Source: Ditylenchus dipsaci (lineage: Eukaryota > Nematoda > Chromadorea > Rhabditida > Anguinidae). Taken from it: a DNA stretch of 64,000 bases. The notes beneath the pieces were generated by a model, which was not told where the DNA came from, made no database searches, and was given only the letters and a program-made list of their open reading frames with translations. The stretch covers positions 1-64,000 of the forward strand of contig SADC01001356.1 of NCBI GenBank assembly GCA_004194705.1, in the 5' to 3' direction. A program made the position numbers and the translations under genes. Below are positions 1 through 11,059 of the stretch, piece after piece. Numbering within the stretch: position 1 is the first letter of the stretch; each line of letters opens with the position of its first letter.

Positions 1-726
1 TTTTTGAGTTCTGCCTATTTTTAGCCAACTTTTGTAAGCCAGAGCTTAATTTTTATAACACACCTTCCTAACAACTTTTAATGCTTAACAAACATGCTAT
101 ATTGGATTTTCGTAATTAAATATTTTATTTCCAGAAAACAGCTCTCAAAAAAACATCGCAAAGAGGAATTCCATTTTTCGGCTTGCGATGTTTTTGCGAT
201 GTTTTTTAAAAGGTTTTTTTCATAAAACATTTGTATAATTTTTACTAGATGTTATATACCAAAATATAGCTCAATTAAAGTTAGCTGAGGAATGTGAAGT
301 TTGTTTAACCAACATTTTCATCATCATGGTCAAAATTGAGCCGAAACATGACGTAAAATTATTTTTTTGATTGTAATTTCTGTCATGTTTCGGCTCAATT
401 TTGACGATGATGATGAAAATGTATGTTAAACAAACTTCACATTCCTCAGCTAACTTTAATTGAGCTTATTTTGATATAACATCTGGTAAAAATTATAACA
501 AAATGTATGAAAAAACCTATCAAAAAACCATCGCAAAACATCGCAAGCCGAAAAATGAAATTCCTCTTTGCGATGTTTTTTTGAGAGGCTGTTTCTGGAA
601 ATAAAAATATTAATTACGAAAATCCAATAATAGCATGTGTTAAGCATTAAAAGTTGTTAGGAAGTGTGTATAAAAATTAAGCTCTGGCTTACAAAAGTTG
701 GCTAAAATAGGCAGAACTCAAAAAAT
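1..726. repeat. Foldback (inverted-repeat) element, ~726 bp
   Basis: The two halves are near-perfect reverse complements. The left edge, with GAGTTCTGCC, pairs with GGCAGAACTC at 711-720, and the arms meet near 340-400. The inner arms carry a CATCGCAAAG...CTTTGCGATG pair and a GAGCCGAAACATGAC...GTCATGTTTCGGCTC pair around a short loop. There is no coding capacity. The left end may extend beyond the window. This is most simply a non-autonomous foldback DNA transposon. Confidence 0.85.
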
Positions 727-1190
727 CGCAAAACGGAGTCGTCAGCCCTACTTTAGACACAAAAAATTTTCGCGAAGATTTAGAGACAGTTGAGTAAAAG
801 ATTAGAAGAAACACATAACAAATCAACCTTGAGCCTTTCAATTGTTTTTAATATCACAACTGTAATGATGAGATAAGTTAACATGGAAAGTAGAAGGGTA
901 TTTCATGCAAGTTGCCACGAAATTTATGAAGTAAACGCTCGAACTCATCCCAAGATAAGTTTTTAGCACTATTGTAATATAACCACACGCCGCCTCCCCC
1001 CCACCATATTTTAAGCTTGGCTAGGCTTAGGCTATCAGGCTGAAGTTAAAGCTTCAAGTTGAGTTAAGTTTTATTACTATAGCCATTACTAACAAGGCTT
1101 TCGTACATTTTTTTTAATGTTGGTTTTAAGTACTCTTCAAAATATCATTGGGACGGGAGGTTTATAATTACAGTAGCTTTGGGAACGGGG

Positions 1191-1388
1191 AACATCGCAA
1201 GCCGAAAAATAAAATTCCCCTTTGCGATGTTTTTTGAGAGAGGCTGTTTTCTGAAATTAAAAGTTAACTACGAAATCCAATAACACCATTTTGTAAAGCA
1301 TTAAAGTTGTAAGGAAGTGTGTTTAAAAATTGAGCTCTGGCTTCCAGGATTGGCTAAAAAAAAATCGAACTCAAAACATCGCAAAACA
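1191..1388. repeat. Half copy of the 1-726 foldback element
   Basis: This segment matches one arm of the element at 1-726, running from the CATCGCAAGCCGAAAAAT motif to the GGCTAAAA/CGAACTCAAAA edge, with scattered differences. The opposite arm is missing, so it is a solo arm. The stretch between the two (727-1190) shows no gene or repeat I can name. Confidence 0.7.
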
Positions 1389-2078
1389 GAATTTCTATCT
1401 CTATTCTGGAGCTTAGTTAGATCGAAGACAAGAGATTTTGTACGTTTCGTAATTCAAAAAATATATTTAAAAAAATTTTACTTTTATCATCCTTTAAAAT
1501 AAAAAGTAGAATAGCCGAAATGAGAATATTTGGATGAATATTTCAAGCCCAAGCCTCCAATTTCCTTCGTCCCTTAAAGAGGTTTCATAAGGGAATTTGA
1601 CTTACTTCTTTAAGACAAAAGTTAATTTTTGGTAAAAACCGTTTTTCGGGGGCAAAAAACTTTATATGGGAAAACGTGTTAAATTTTTTCAATTTTTTCA
1701 GAGTGAAAAATTCGAAAAAAATGAGTTAATCAGGTTAAGTGGATGGTCATCTTGAGTCAGGATGTCAAAAGCAATTCAAAAACAAGTCTAATTCTTAGAA
1801 GTCAAAAAGTAGTTGGCTCAATTTCGAGTTTCACAATTAGAAAAATAATTTTACGGCTTTTTTCAAAACTGAACAAGATGACTGACTGGCTGATGCATGA
1901 GGCACTTATATAGCATAATTCTTGCCCATAAAACAACCATCAGGCAATTTACAAACGTGGCCGACATATTGGCGCACAAGGAATGGCTCGGTGTTGACCT
2001 CTTTCTTTCAACAACATATAGAAGAACGATCAGGGGTAAATAATCATCAATGAATTGAATAGATTATCCAGTAAAAAA
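1389..2078. other. No recognised gene
   Basis: AT-rich sequence without a supported gene. A minus-strand open stretch near 1930-2015 reads like a fragment of coding sequence (contains VRQYVGHVCKLPDG), but it has no convincing splice sites or family match. Confidence 0.4.
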
Positions 2079-2311
2079 TCAGCTCTTTTCTTTGCTTCTA
2101 CTAGAAGAAAGTGAAGTTGAAGACAATGGTGTAGCTGTGGCCACAGGAGACACATATGGCCAGTAAGCAAGCAATAAAGATGGAGTTGGCGGATTGGGTG
2201 AGGTATATTGGCCAGACATATCTTCCTGATAACTTTGTACAAATGAAACACCATACACAGCAGAAATGAAAGTCAAGAAACTGATGAACCTAAAAAAAAA
2301 AAATGTTAAAT
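2079..2311 (-). CDS. Possible terminal exon, membrane segment plus Ser/Pro-rich tail
   Basis: On the minus strand a polypyrimidine tract and AG acceptor just above 2311 open a frame of about 77 codons that ends in a stop at 2079. It begins with a hydrophobic stretch (FISFLTFISAVYGVSFVQS) that could be one membrane helix. A Pro/Ser/Thr-rich tail ending in SRSKEKS follows. I do not recognise the family and found no upstream exon between 2330 and 3000. It could be the last exon of a gene whose other exons were lost, or a chance open frame. The next gene on the same strand ends at 3021, so this is not part of it. Confidence 0.3.
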
Positions 2312-3020
2312 CCAGGTCACAATGCAACTGGTTTTATTGATCATTGATGATTTTGTGAATATTTTGGTTTTGATTTTGTTGCTATAACGATTTTTTAAAG
2401 CGACATGTTTAATATGAAATCGGAATGTCGTCTAGAAAACGTATATAAAATGATACGCCATAGATGTCAGATTTGTCATTGAAAATCAAATGGAACTGGA
2501 ACTAACTTTCAAAAAACAAAATATACAGGGTGTCCAAAACATTTGATTTTATGGCAATGCTTGATATGATCTTCATTTTTTCCATATCTATATCTTAAAT
2601 TCCGTATTAATAGAGCATTGATCTTAAATTTTGTTTCAAATGTTTCAGTTATATGTAACAGAGGGAGGGTTCCTTGGTCGCCCCGTTTTTTCAGCATTTG
2701 CCTTAGCAAGGGTAGGTCAGCGTATGTTAGGACGGACTTAATCATATTTCAGACCCAAGTCAGGTTCAATATCCTAATTTTTTCAAAAAATCTATCGACT
2801 CTTTTTTGACTTCTTCCCGGTGTTGCTCAATTCACTCGAAATCACGCATGGAGCCATCCGACAGACCTGGTGTGTCAACACCCGAGAAAATTTACACAGA
2901 AGCCAATAAGTTCAAACTAAATCCGGTTTATTCTATAAAAGCTAATATGAGACAAAACAATTTGAAAGCTAGAACTAGGAGAATTCGTGCCAAAAATGTG
3001 AACTCTAATTTTAATACATG

Positions 3021-5150
3021 CTAACAACGCCCGATATTGTGGAACAGCATTCTCACTGTCTTGTCGTTGAGTGCAGGGTATTCTGGTTCTTTGATTAGCT
3101 TTTTCAGATGCTCCACAGATTTGTACTGAGCAATGCAAAATACCTAAAACGTTGTGATTAAATCTAAGAACGGAAAGTCACGAGCTGTACTTTTTTTCAA
3201 CTTACAAAACCTATATGAAAGATGTTCGCCCATGGCCAATCTATGTTGTAGAAATAATAAGTGTGGGAGGACAAAAACAAATACTGAATACAGTCACTAC
3301 GAAAGCATTAAAAAGGGCTCGACCATGGCGGTCACTTATCTCATGGTCTTCTAAATCACACTAAAACACATGTTCGAAGGTTGCCTCGCAATAAGGAATG
3401 CTAACCAAAAGCTTGTTGAAGCTATATTCCTGCGCATCAGCATCTTCCTAGCATAAGAAAAGCAATCAGACGAATCTCTTAAAAACTGTTCGCATCGATC
3501 CAGCACTGAACCAACATCGAAACGATCGGCCATCTTCAACAGACCAACCACATTCTTGGCTAAACGTCACAATAAAAATTCACACATTATAAAAAGGCCA
3601 ACCTGTAATAATCTCCCTATATTTGCTTGGGTATATGACTGTAGGAATTGACAGAAATCGGTGGCATCTAAATCTTCCATGACTATTTCACTGCTATCTT
3701 CTCGGCGAAGTTTCCGTTGAAAAGCGTGTTGAAGACTGTAGATTGAACAGATAGCAGCTAAAAAACAGTGTTGGAAAGTTATAGGTAAATGAAAAACCAA
3801 TTTGATACCCCTCTATTGACGTAAATTTTTTTTCCGTCAACAATAAGCACACAGTCAGAAGGAAAGGAAGTCGGAAGGCAAAACTCGTCCACTACTTCTT
3901 GAGATGCCTACAGTCTTTTGCACTAGAAGAATTTAAAAAAATATATACAAAGAAACCGACTTAATAACGGTGCTCTGTAAGATTGTCAAATCGATTTGAG
4001 ACGTATAGACATTGATGTCAGTGTCAAAAGAAACTCTATCTTTCTCATAGTTTATGAAACGATCAGAGGTCATAATCTCGTCAAAGCCGTCCTGTTCGTA
4101 ATTATCGGAAGTTGTCTTGAAGTGATGTATGAACTAAATATACTGACTAAAAATAGGATCATTGGCACGCCAAAGATTGGGCCATTTAAAATTGGGCCCA
4201 GTCAATTGGGTTAATTCGAATTAGGCCAAAATCGAATTGGGCCAAATTAAATAAGTTTTTTTTCTGACTGACGTTTGACCCTCTGTGCACTTTAATACCA
4301 CCTTTGAAGTACTTGAATTTTCAGTTGCAACGTAATGTTTAATTATTAACAAAAGATATTAACAAAAGTAAAACTTCCTTTTCCGCAGCAAATTGTGGCC
4401 CAATGTGAATTTAGCCCAATTTGATTTTGGTCCAATTTTGAACTGTCTCAATTGAAATTAGCCTAATTTGAAATGGCCAAATCTTTGGCGTGTCGAATAA
4501 TTCCGTTTTCTTTACCTCTTTGCGGCAATCCTTACCTATGCCTTGAAAGATGATTGTAAAAAAATGTGTCGTGTGAAAATCACTTCACTTTGACGGTAGC
4601 ATCGCAAATAGATGGAGAGGAAACCGCCGCCACGCCTACCCAAAGATACATAGATGCTCCTTGAAAATTAGATTACAAATTGAAATTTTTACAGGACATA
4701 GATGGAGCCATGCACTAAAACAGCGTGCTTTGAAAATTACTAACCATTTTGCACCACCTATGTCTACACTTGGTGATTCCAACTGCCCAAAGGTGAGAGT
4801 TCTTTCAGCTCAAACGAGAATTTTATTATCTTATTGGCCGGCACTAAGCTGGCTTCACGTTTACACGCACATGGTGTTTCAAAATAACTCACTTGCTTCC
4901 AACACGGCTTTAGAATAACTATGGCTGCCTTTCACCTCTTTCTGCAGATTAGCCACTGATTGCTCCACTTGAGACATCTTATTTTGAACCGACTCTTCCA
5001 TATGCTGCGAATGCTCTCCATCGGCCTTCATCGCTCCTTCTGCGATTTCACTTTCGAGACCTCTAATAGCTTCTTTCAGTTTTTCAAGACGTTCAGCATT
5101 GCTAATTTTTTCATTTTTACGGATTTGCTCATTTTTGCTTTGACACCTCA
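3021..5150 (-). CDS. Coiled-coil + MATH + BTB protein (BATH-like), with frame breaks
   Basis: MATH-BTB proteins are substrate adaptors for CUL3 ubiquitin ligases; MATH binds the substrate and BTB binds the cullin. Exons seen, in transcript order: 5150-4893, a charged coiled coil (for example NAERLEKLKEAIRGLESEIA); 4843-4693, MATH start (KIIKFSFELKELSP, then GGAKWLVIFK); a short one near 4635-4570; 4133-3969, MATH end; 3907-3809, BTB start (DCVLIVDGKKIYVNRG); 3757-3603 (LLSVQSTVFNTLFNGNF, then MEDLDATDFCQFLQSYT); 3559-3370 (NVVGLLKMADRFDVGSVLDR); 3143-3021, C-terminal helix. Introns are GT-AG and mostly phase-compatible. The reading frame must change near 4790 and 3700, and probably near 3440, to stay in the conserved domains. 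So this is a pseudogene or carries sequence errors. A foldback element sits in the intron at 4164-4494. The family call is firm; the intact product is not. Confidence 0.75.
4164..4494. repeat. Foldback MITE inside an intron of the MATH-BTB gene
   Basis: The inverted termini are GGCACGCCAAAGATTGGGCC on the left and GGCCAAATCTTTGGCGTGTC on the right. The arms are built from repeats of an AATTGGGCC-like unit. There is no coding capacity. The element lies in the intron between the two halves of the MATH domain. Confidence 0.75.
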
Positions 5151-5261
5151 ACAAACAAATATAGAATCTGACCTGGCCAATTAGAAGTACTTAAAAAATG
5201 AGGTAAAATAAATCTCAGTCCCTAGGAGAAAACGAACTTGCGAGAATTGTAACGACTTTTA

Positions 5262-5695
5262 CGATTTTATCGTACTCGTACTTCGTACCGCCTAATTGAT
5301 GAGCTCGTAACTCGTACTCGTATCATGGAAAGAAATTTCTTCGTACTCGTATTTGTACTCGTAGTACGAGCCAGTGTTCTCAATAGTCAGAGCAGAATGG
5401 AAAGTCAGAATGAAATTCAAAAATTCTGACAGTCAGAAAGCGCGGGAAATTATTCTGACTGTCAGACTCTTTCTGACTCTCAGAAATGACGATCAGACAG
5501 GGAAAAAACAGCGTGATTTGATCTATTTTTTTTCTGACTCTCATTTCTGACAGTCAGAAAAATTTCCCGCGCTTTCTGACTGTCAGAATTTTTGAATTTC
5601 ATTCTGACTTTCCATTCGGCCTCTGACTATTGAGAACACTGGTGCGAGCTAAAAAATGCTCATATTCGTACTCGTACATTGCTCGTACTTACCAC
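5262..5695. repeat. CTCGTACTCGTA-rich repeat split by a MITE
   Basis: Both sides of the element at 5372-5641 are made of degenerate CTCGTACTCGTA and CGTACTCGTAC units, so one repeat has been interrupted by the insertion. Its words resemble the inner arms of the hAT-like MITEs at 29016 and 32724, so it may be a damaged relative of those. Confidence 0.55.
5372..5641. mobile_element. hAT-like MITE (270 bp) with 8-bp target duplication
   Basis: The terminal inverted repeats begin CAGTGTTCTCAATAGTCAGAG-like on the left and end CTATTGAGAACACTG on the right. The flanks GTACGAGC and GTGCGAGC form an 8-bp target duplication with one mismatch. CAGNG termini with an 8-bp duplication are typical of the hAT superfamily. 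The interior is palindromic CTGACAGTCAGAA-type sequence without an open frame. Confidence 0.8.
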
Positions 5696-5924
5696 TTTTT
5701 GTCTTACCTGGCTCGTAGTTAATTTTAATTACAAATTTTTAAAACAATTTTTTAGTGATGGGCATTTGCCTTTGCCCAATAACAATATTTTTTGGCCGTC
5801 TCTAGACCCCATACCAATACCGATATTTCAAAGTTGTGGACCCCAATATATTGCCAGATACCAATATTTTTTTTAAAAGTCTATTTGTTTACCAAAAAAT
5901 TAACAAAAGGTTCCTAATTCAGTC

Positions 5925-6812
5925 TAATCTCGATTTAGTGGGACCGGCCAGTTAGCGATACGGTCAGTTAGCGATGCTTTTTTTTCAAATTTTTGATATT
6001 TTTTTGCCATAAAGTACCCTTTTTGTGAAAAACAGTTTTTCTGGGGCGCAGGACTTCCTTTTACGGAGTCCTCCCAAAAGTGTGTTTTGACCACTTATTC
6101 GAGCTTTTAAGGTCGTAATTAGTCGAAAAAAATGTTTTCAGGATTGGGAAAGACATCTGCAAAAAAAAATTTTGGTCAAAAAATTAAAAAATTTTTGACC
6201 AAAATTTTTAATTTTTTGACCAAAATTTTTAATTTTTTCTCCAAAATGTACCAAAATTTTAAGCCTAAGCCTAAAGCCTAAGCCTAAGCCCCCTATTCTT
6301 ACCGAAGCATGAAAAATAAAAATTTTTGGTAAAAAAGTCGATTTTGATCAAAATTTTTTTTCTCGAAAAATGTCTTTCCCAATCCTGAAAACATGTTTTT
6401 CGACTAATTACGACCTGAAAAGCTTGAATAAGTGGTCAAAACACACTTTTGGGAGGACTCCGTAAAAGGAAGTTTAGCCTCTGGGGCCACCCAGTAGCTG
6501 AAATTTCCTCAGGAATCCGAATCAAAAAACAGAATTTCAAAATAACGCGTGGTCGCTGAGATATGACCTAAAGTTGGTTGCTTGTCATTTTAAATGATGA
6601 CCATCCAACTTTAGGTCATATCTCAGCGACCACGCGTTATTTTAAAATTCTGTTTTTGATTCGGATTCCTAAGGAAATTTAAGCCGCTGGGTGGCCCCAG
6701 AAAAACTGTTTTCCACGAAAAGAGTACATTTATGGCAAAAAATATCAAAAATTTTGAAAAAAAAACCATCGCTAACTGACCGTATCGCTAACTGGCCATA
6801 CACCCGATTTAG
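5925..6812. mobile_element. Pogo-like element holding two nested palindromes
   Basis: The outer arms carry an iterated CAGTTAGCGATACGGT motif at 5949-5980 and its complement at 6768-6800, with CTCGATTTAG-like ends as in the other pogo-like MITEs here. Inside lie a foldback with ACTTCCTTTTACGGAGTCC arms (about 6050-6475) and a second palindrome (about 6483-6705). The second one contains GACCTAAAGTTGG and its complement. None has coding capacity. Confidence 0.65.
6262..6296. repeat. Interstitial telomere-type repeat (TTAGGC)n
   Basis: Five or so units of AAGCCT/TAAGCC, which is TTAGGC on the other strand, stand in tandem with one shifted unit. TTAGGC is the telomere repeat of most nematodes. 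It lies inside the nested foldback, far from any chromosome end in this window. Confidence 0.75.
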
Positions 6813-8768
6813 TAACACACTGGAACTGATTTTTTGGCCTAAAGAAACGAGAATTGATCCATTTTGGTTTTTTATTATGGCCACAAAATAAAAACGCCCT
6901 CGGAAATCGAATAATCGAAAAATTTTCAAACTCAAATTTTGTACGAATTAAATTTCGGACGGTCTGAATTTCGGACTAATTAACGTTGGGGGAACTGATT
7001 ATTGGACGAAAAATTGATGTCATTGCACCAGCTGTCGAATGGAACGAGGGTCAACTGCCGACCCCCAACTGCCGACCATTTCAACTGCCGACCTCCAACT
7101 GCCGACCAATTAACAAATTCTGTCAAAAGAAGGGTTTTCTTTTTGGGTGAGAAAAGGCAAATGCTCAAAATGTACTATACCTTTTTTCGATGCTGCGTAG
7201 GCGTTTGTGTAAAGATGTAAGGTTTTATACATTTCTTTAACTGACGTTGGCATATCCTTTTAGGTCAAAAAGGCAAGGCTAAACTGCGGAATACCCCCAG
7301 CAGTCAACTTCGGAACAACCCCAGCAGTCAACTTTGGTATACCCCCAGCACTTAATTCGGAACACACCCCTCATGTTACCCCAAAATTGAAAGCTGAGGA
7401 TTTTAGCTACACAATGGTGTAAAAATTTCGTGGTTTAGTTCACAAAAATGTATATTTTTCGATTAAAATAAAATTGAATCTTTTCGAATGAAAATCGAAT
7501 ACTCAAAAAATATTCAGTTCTATTTTAATTGAAAAATATACATTTTCGTGAACTAAACCAAGAAATGTTTACACCATCATGTAGCTGACATCCTCAGCTT
7601 TTAATTGTGAGGTAACATGAGGGTGTGTTCCTAATTAAGTGCTGGGGGTTTACCAAAGTTGACTGCTGGGGGTATTCCGAAGTTGACTGCTGGGGGTATT
7701 CCAAAGGTGTGCCAAAAGGCAAATATGTCAAATATTTCTTTGGGCATAGGGCAGGTTCCCCGATCTTTTTCTAATAAGCGGCTTCAAAATTAGCGTTTGC
7801 TCTTTTTAGTAAAACATAGTCAAGTTTTTTTTTTGAAATATTAGAAATTTCGGCGCTAGTAGCGAATACCCCACCCCCCCAAGCATCCAACCTTTAAAAA
7901 TTGCTGTAACTACCCTTGCAAACAACAAGTTTAGGCTTAGCCCTTAGGCTTGGGGGTAGGCCAGCGTACGGAAGTTGTGACTAATGAAGAGTTTGCGCAC
8001 ATTTTCCGGGGTCTGGGACATATATTTGGGTACTATTTACTAAAGTAAAAAAAGTGAAAATCGTTGGGGGGGGGGGGGGGCGAGTATTCGCTACTAGCGT
8101 CGAAATTTCGAAGGCGCTAACTCAAAAAAGGAGATCTGGGAACCCTGGGGCATAGGAGCATTTGAGTTACTCTGTGCCCTTTTTTTAATTCTCGCCTTTG
8201 ATGCATGTTTTTTCAAATTTTTTTAAGTTAGGCTTAGGCCTCAGGCTGAGGGTAGGCCAGCGTAAGCTAGCCGGGACTAAAAAATGTATTACGAACTGCA
8301 AGACAAACGAAAATTCAAAGAAGGTGAGAATTCAAAAACGGGCACAAAGTAACTTAAACGACTACGCACCATTTCTTTGTAAAACATTTTGTAGTCCGAG
8401 AAACATGTTTGAGCGTTTGAGTTCTCTTAAAAGGCACTGGGCTACCCTGCGCCTAAGGTTTCGCCTAAGTTACAAAATTTATAAAACTTTGCATTCGTAC
8501 GCAAACTTAGTTTGCGTGATATACCACAGTTAACAAAACTAAGTTAACCTTCTGTATTCCTGCCCTTTTTGTTGACTTTTTATGTATTTTAATGACTTCT
8601 AAAAAAGGGGTTAGTGCAGGGATCCCATATTTTTTTTAAAAATATGTAGATTTTTTCAAAAGCTAAGATTTTTCGTTTAAAGGAGCATATTATCCCAAAA
8701 AACTAAGATTTTCGGTACAAAAAAATCAGTAGCTCTCGAATAATTTTAGAATAATTAAAAAAAAGGCT

Positions 8769-9452
8769 AAACTTCCTTTTACGGAGTCCTCCCAAAAGTG
8801 TGTTTTGACCACTTATTCAAGCTTTTCAGGTCGTAATTAGTCGAAAAAACATGTTTTCAGGATTGGGAAAGACATTTTTCGAGAAAAAAAATTTTGATCA
8901 AAAATCGACTTTTTGCCTTGGGGGACCAAGGTAAACCACCTGAAAATGGTACCAAGAATCCTAAAAAGATGGGATTTGAACATAGTTTTGTTAGCTGGGG
9001 CCTACTGCATAAAGAAACTCTGGTATGCATGCTTTTTTCATGCATCCAGAGTCACTTTCGAGTGATTTGTGTCTAAGGTATGTGGGTGTGCGCATCTCAA
9101 CTCCAAGCCCCCAAGCCCCCTGCGCCCCGAAGGGGGCGCAGGGGGCTTGAGAGTTAGAGATGCGCGCACTCACTTACCTTAGACATAATTCCGAGCAGGA
9201 CTCTTGATGATAAAATGCATATGGAGACTCTTTTTGCCTAGCTCCAGTGACAAAACGAGGTAGAATACCTTGGTCCCCCAAGGCAAAAAGTCGAATTTTG
9301 GTCAAAAATTTTTTAATTTTTTGACCAAAATTTTTTTTTGCAGATGTCTTTCCCAATCCTGAAAACATGTTTTTTCGACTAATTACGACCTGAAAAGCTC
9401 GAACAAGTGGTCAAAACACACTTTTGGGAGGACTCCGTAAAAGGAAGTCCTG
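8769..9452. repeat. Foldback element, ACTTCCTTTTACGGAGTCC arms
   Basis: The left arm (8770-8930) and right arm (9265-9450) are reverse complements that share CTCCCAAAAGTGTGTTTTGA. The centre is a second palindrome made of a CATACCTTAGAC...GTCTAAGGTATG type pair around a GC-rich CCCCCTGCGCC...GGCGCAGGGGG stem. The same arms occur at 6050-6475 and the same centre at 13270-13540, 25840-26070 and 40790-41010. Confidence 0.75.
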
Positions 9453-9649
9453 CCAAAAAAAACTAAGATTCGGGGGGCCGAAATAAGTAGAATTCTTATA
9501 AATAAGTAGATATGGGATCCCTGGGTTAGTGACTTTCCAGAGTCAGAATTTCATAAGAAATCTGATACAAATATTTTCACAGAAAAGTTAATTCAAAAAA
9601 AAAGAAGTATACTTCGACAGTTTGATAAAGCAAAAATAAGTATTTTGAA

Positions 9650-10245
9650 GGGTAGGATGGCAAGGAGTTGCACATCGTTCGATGTTTTTTTTTAACTTTT
9701 ATACTAACTCAAGTATACTTTTTCTCTGTATGATATTCCGAAAGAGACTATAGAAATGTGCTTTGCAGAAAAAAAATTCAGCAAATATCAATCAGACCAA
9801 TCAAAGAAAAATCCAAAATCATGGATTCTAGACAAAAAGCAGGCTTTGACCTGCAACTCAACTGCAGTAGCTGTTTAACCCGGTAAAATTGCGACTCGCT
9901 ACAAATTGTGACTCGCTATAATTTTGAATTTTTTTAATTTCATTTTTGACTGTTTTTTGCATGTTATTTTAACTTTTTTTAAGTTAGGCCTTAGGCTTAG
10001 GCAAGGGTAGGCCAGCGCACGTTAGAACGGACTCAAACGTGTGTCCCAGACTGAGCACCAAAAGGCGCCAATTTGAAAAAACTGTAGCGTGTCACAGTTT
10101 GTAGCACAATTTGCGTTAATGATCTTCTTAAATTAATAATAGCCTGAGGATCATTTTGACACTAAACTTGTAAATAAGATATGGAAAAAAGGTTTAAAAA
10201 ATATGGTGTGCACCCAGTGGGATTCGAACCTGTGACCTAGGCGAT
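9650..10245. repeat. Dispersed repeat with tRNA-like B-box end (copy 1)
   Basis: This segment matches 34885-35230: GTAGGATGGCAAGGA at the start and AGGATCATTTTGACACTAAA near the end. It is interrupted at about 9890-10110 by an element with CGACTCGCTACAAA ends. The distal end holds GGGATTCGAACCTGTGAC, whose complement contains GGTTCGAATCCC, a tRNA T-arm/B-box motif. On the minus strand it may therefore be a tRNA-derived SINE. No A box is clear. Confidence 0.55.
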
Positions 10246-10719
10246 GAGTATATGAATGTTCCCACAAAGTATCCACACACCCTTCAGTTTGGATTAACTT
10301 GTTACAATAAACCGATTCTGTACGTTAATTTTTTTTCATTCTTTTCTACGACTGGAAACATTGTCTTTTGGTCAGACTTTGATAATTGGTCGGCAGTTGG
10401 GGGTTGGCAATTGGGATGGTCGGCAGTTGGGGGTCGGCAGTTGTCCTTTAACCGTCGAATGTGTGAGAAATAATTTGAAATAAATCTTGTTATGGCGTTG
10501 CAGAATTGTGGAAAAGAAAACCCTATTTTATCAAAAAAATCACTTCTGAGTGATAACTTCTAGCATTAGTTTTTTTAATCAATAAAGTATTTCGGGCATA
10601 AAAAAAGTCTTTTCGTTAAACTTTTTCTTTAAAATAAGACAATTTGAGTAAATCAATAAAAAAAAAATTAATAAAATTTGTTTAATGTCATCTATTAGAC
10701 CAAAAAAATGAGGAAATAT

Positions 10720-10872
10720 GAGTGAAATTTGAAATTTCTATTGGAAAATTTCACTATTTAGCACCCAATATCTTTGTCAAACCCAATACCAATATTTTCG
10801 GAAGACACCAACCAATATCCCAATACCAATATTTACGCCTTTATTTGACCCAATACCCCAATATCCCAATAA
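10720..10872. repeat. Tandem CCCAATACCAATATTT-type repeats
   Basis: Degenerate tandem units of CCCAATA/CCAATATT precede the MITE at 10873. A similar run occurs at 5770-5870. The remaining sequence from 10462 to 10720 shows no gene. Confidence 0.5.
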
Positions 10873-11059
10873 CAGTCAAAACTCCCATTAACATACACCC
10901 TTGGGACCGGGACTAGCCGTATGTTAATGAGAGGTGTATGTTAATGGAGAGTATGTTAATAAGGAAATCACTATGATCAGACCAAATAGATCTTAGCCAG
11001 CCGTATGTTAATGGGAGAGCGTATGTTAATGGGGAGTATGTTAATGGGAGTTTTGACTG
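10873..11059. mobile_element. Pogo-like MITE with iterated GTATGTTAATGGG
   Basis: The terminal repeats are CAGTCAAAACTCCCATTAAC and its complement GTTAATGGGAGTTTTGACTG. Several extra copies of GTATGTTAATGGG lie inside. CAGTC...GACTG ends match the other TA-flanked elements of this window. There is no open frame. Confidence 0.7.

Larger units (their letters stand above)
7042..10453. mobile_element. Large non-autonomous MULE-like element with iterated ends
   Basis: The left end carries three to four copies of CAACTGCCGACC (7050-7115) and the right end the complementary GGTCGGCAGTTG copies (10385-10445). Both flanks carry GTCGAATG (7034-7041 and 10454-10461), an 8-bp target duplication. The 3.4-kb interior has no transposase. 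It holds other repeats: an inverted pair of GGGGGTATTCCGAAGTTGACTG units (7283-7706), a palindrome at 7845-8112, an ACTTCCTTTTACGGAGTCC foldback (8769-9452) and a dispersed repeat (9650-10240). Linking the two ends as one element is an inference from their shared iterons and flanks. Confidence 0.6.

Noticed and set aside
1930..2015. Short minus-strand coding-like stretch (RQYVGHVCKLPDG)
   Set aside because: Too short, no clear splice sites, no family I can name.
2848..3024. 58-codon plus-strand open frame starting MEPSDRPGVSTPEK
   Set aside because: Overlaps the 3' end of the MATH-BTB gene on the other strand; no splice support or family match. Possible but not supported.
10195..10250. Possible tRNA gene on the minus strand
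   Set aside because: Only the T-arm/B-box motif is present; no acceptor stem or anticodon arm. Treated as SINE-like.
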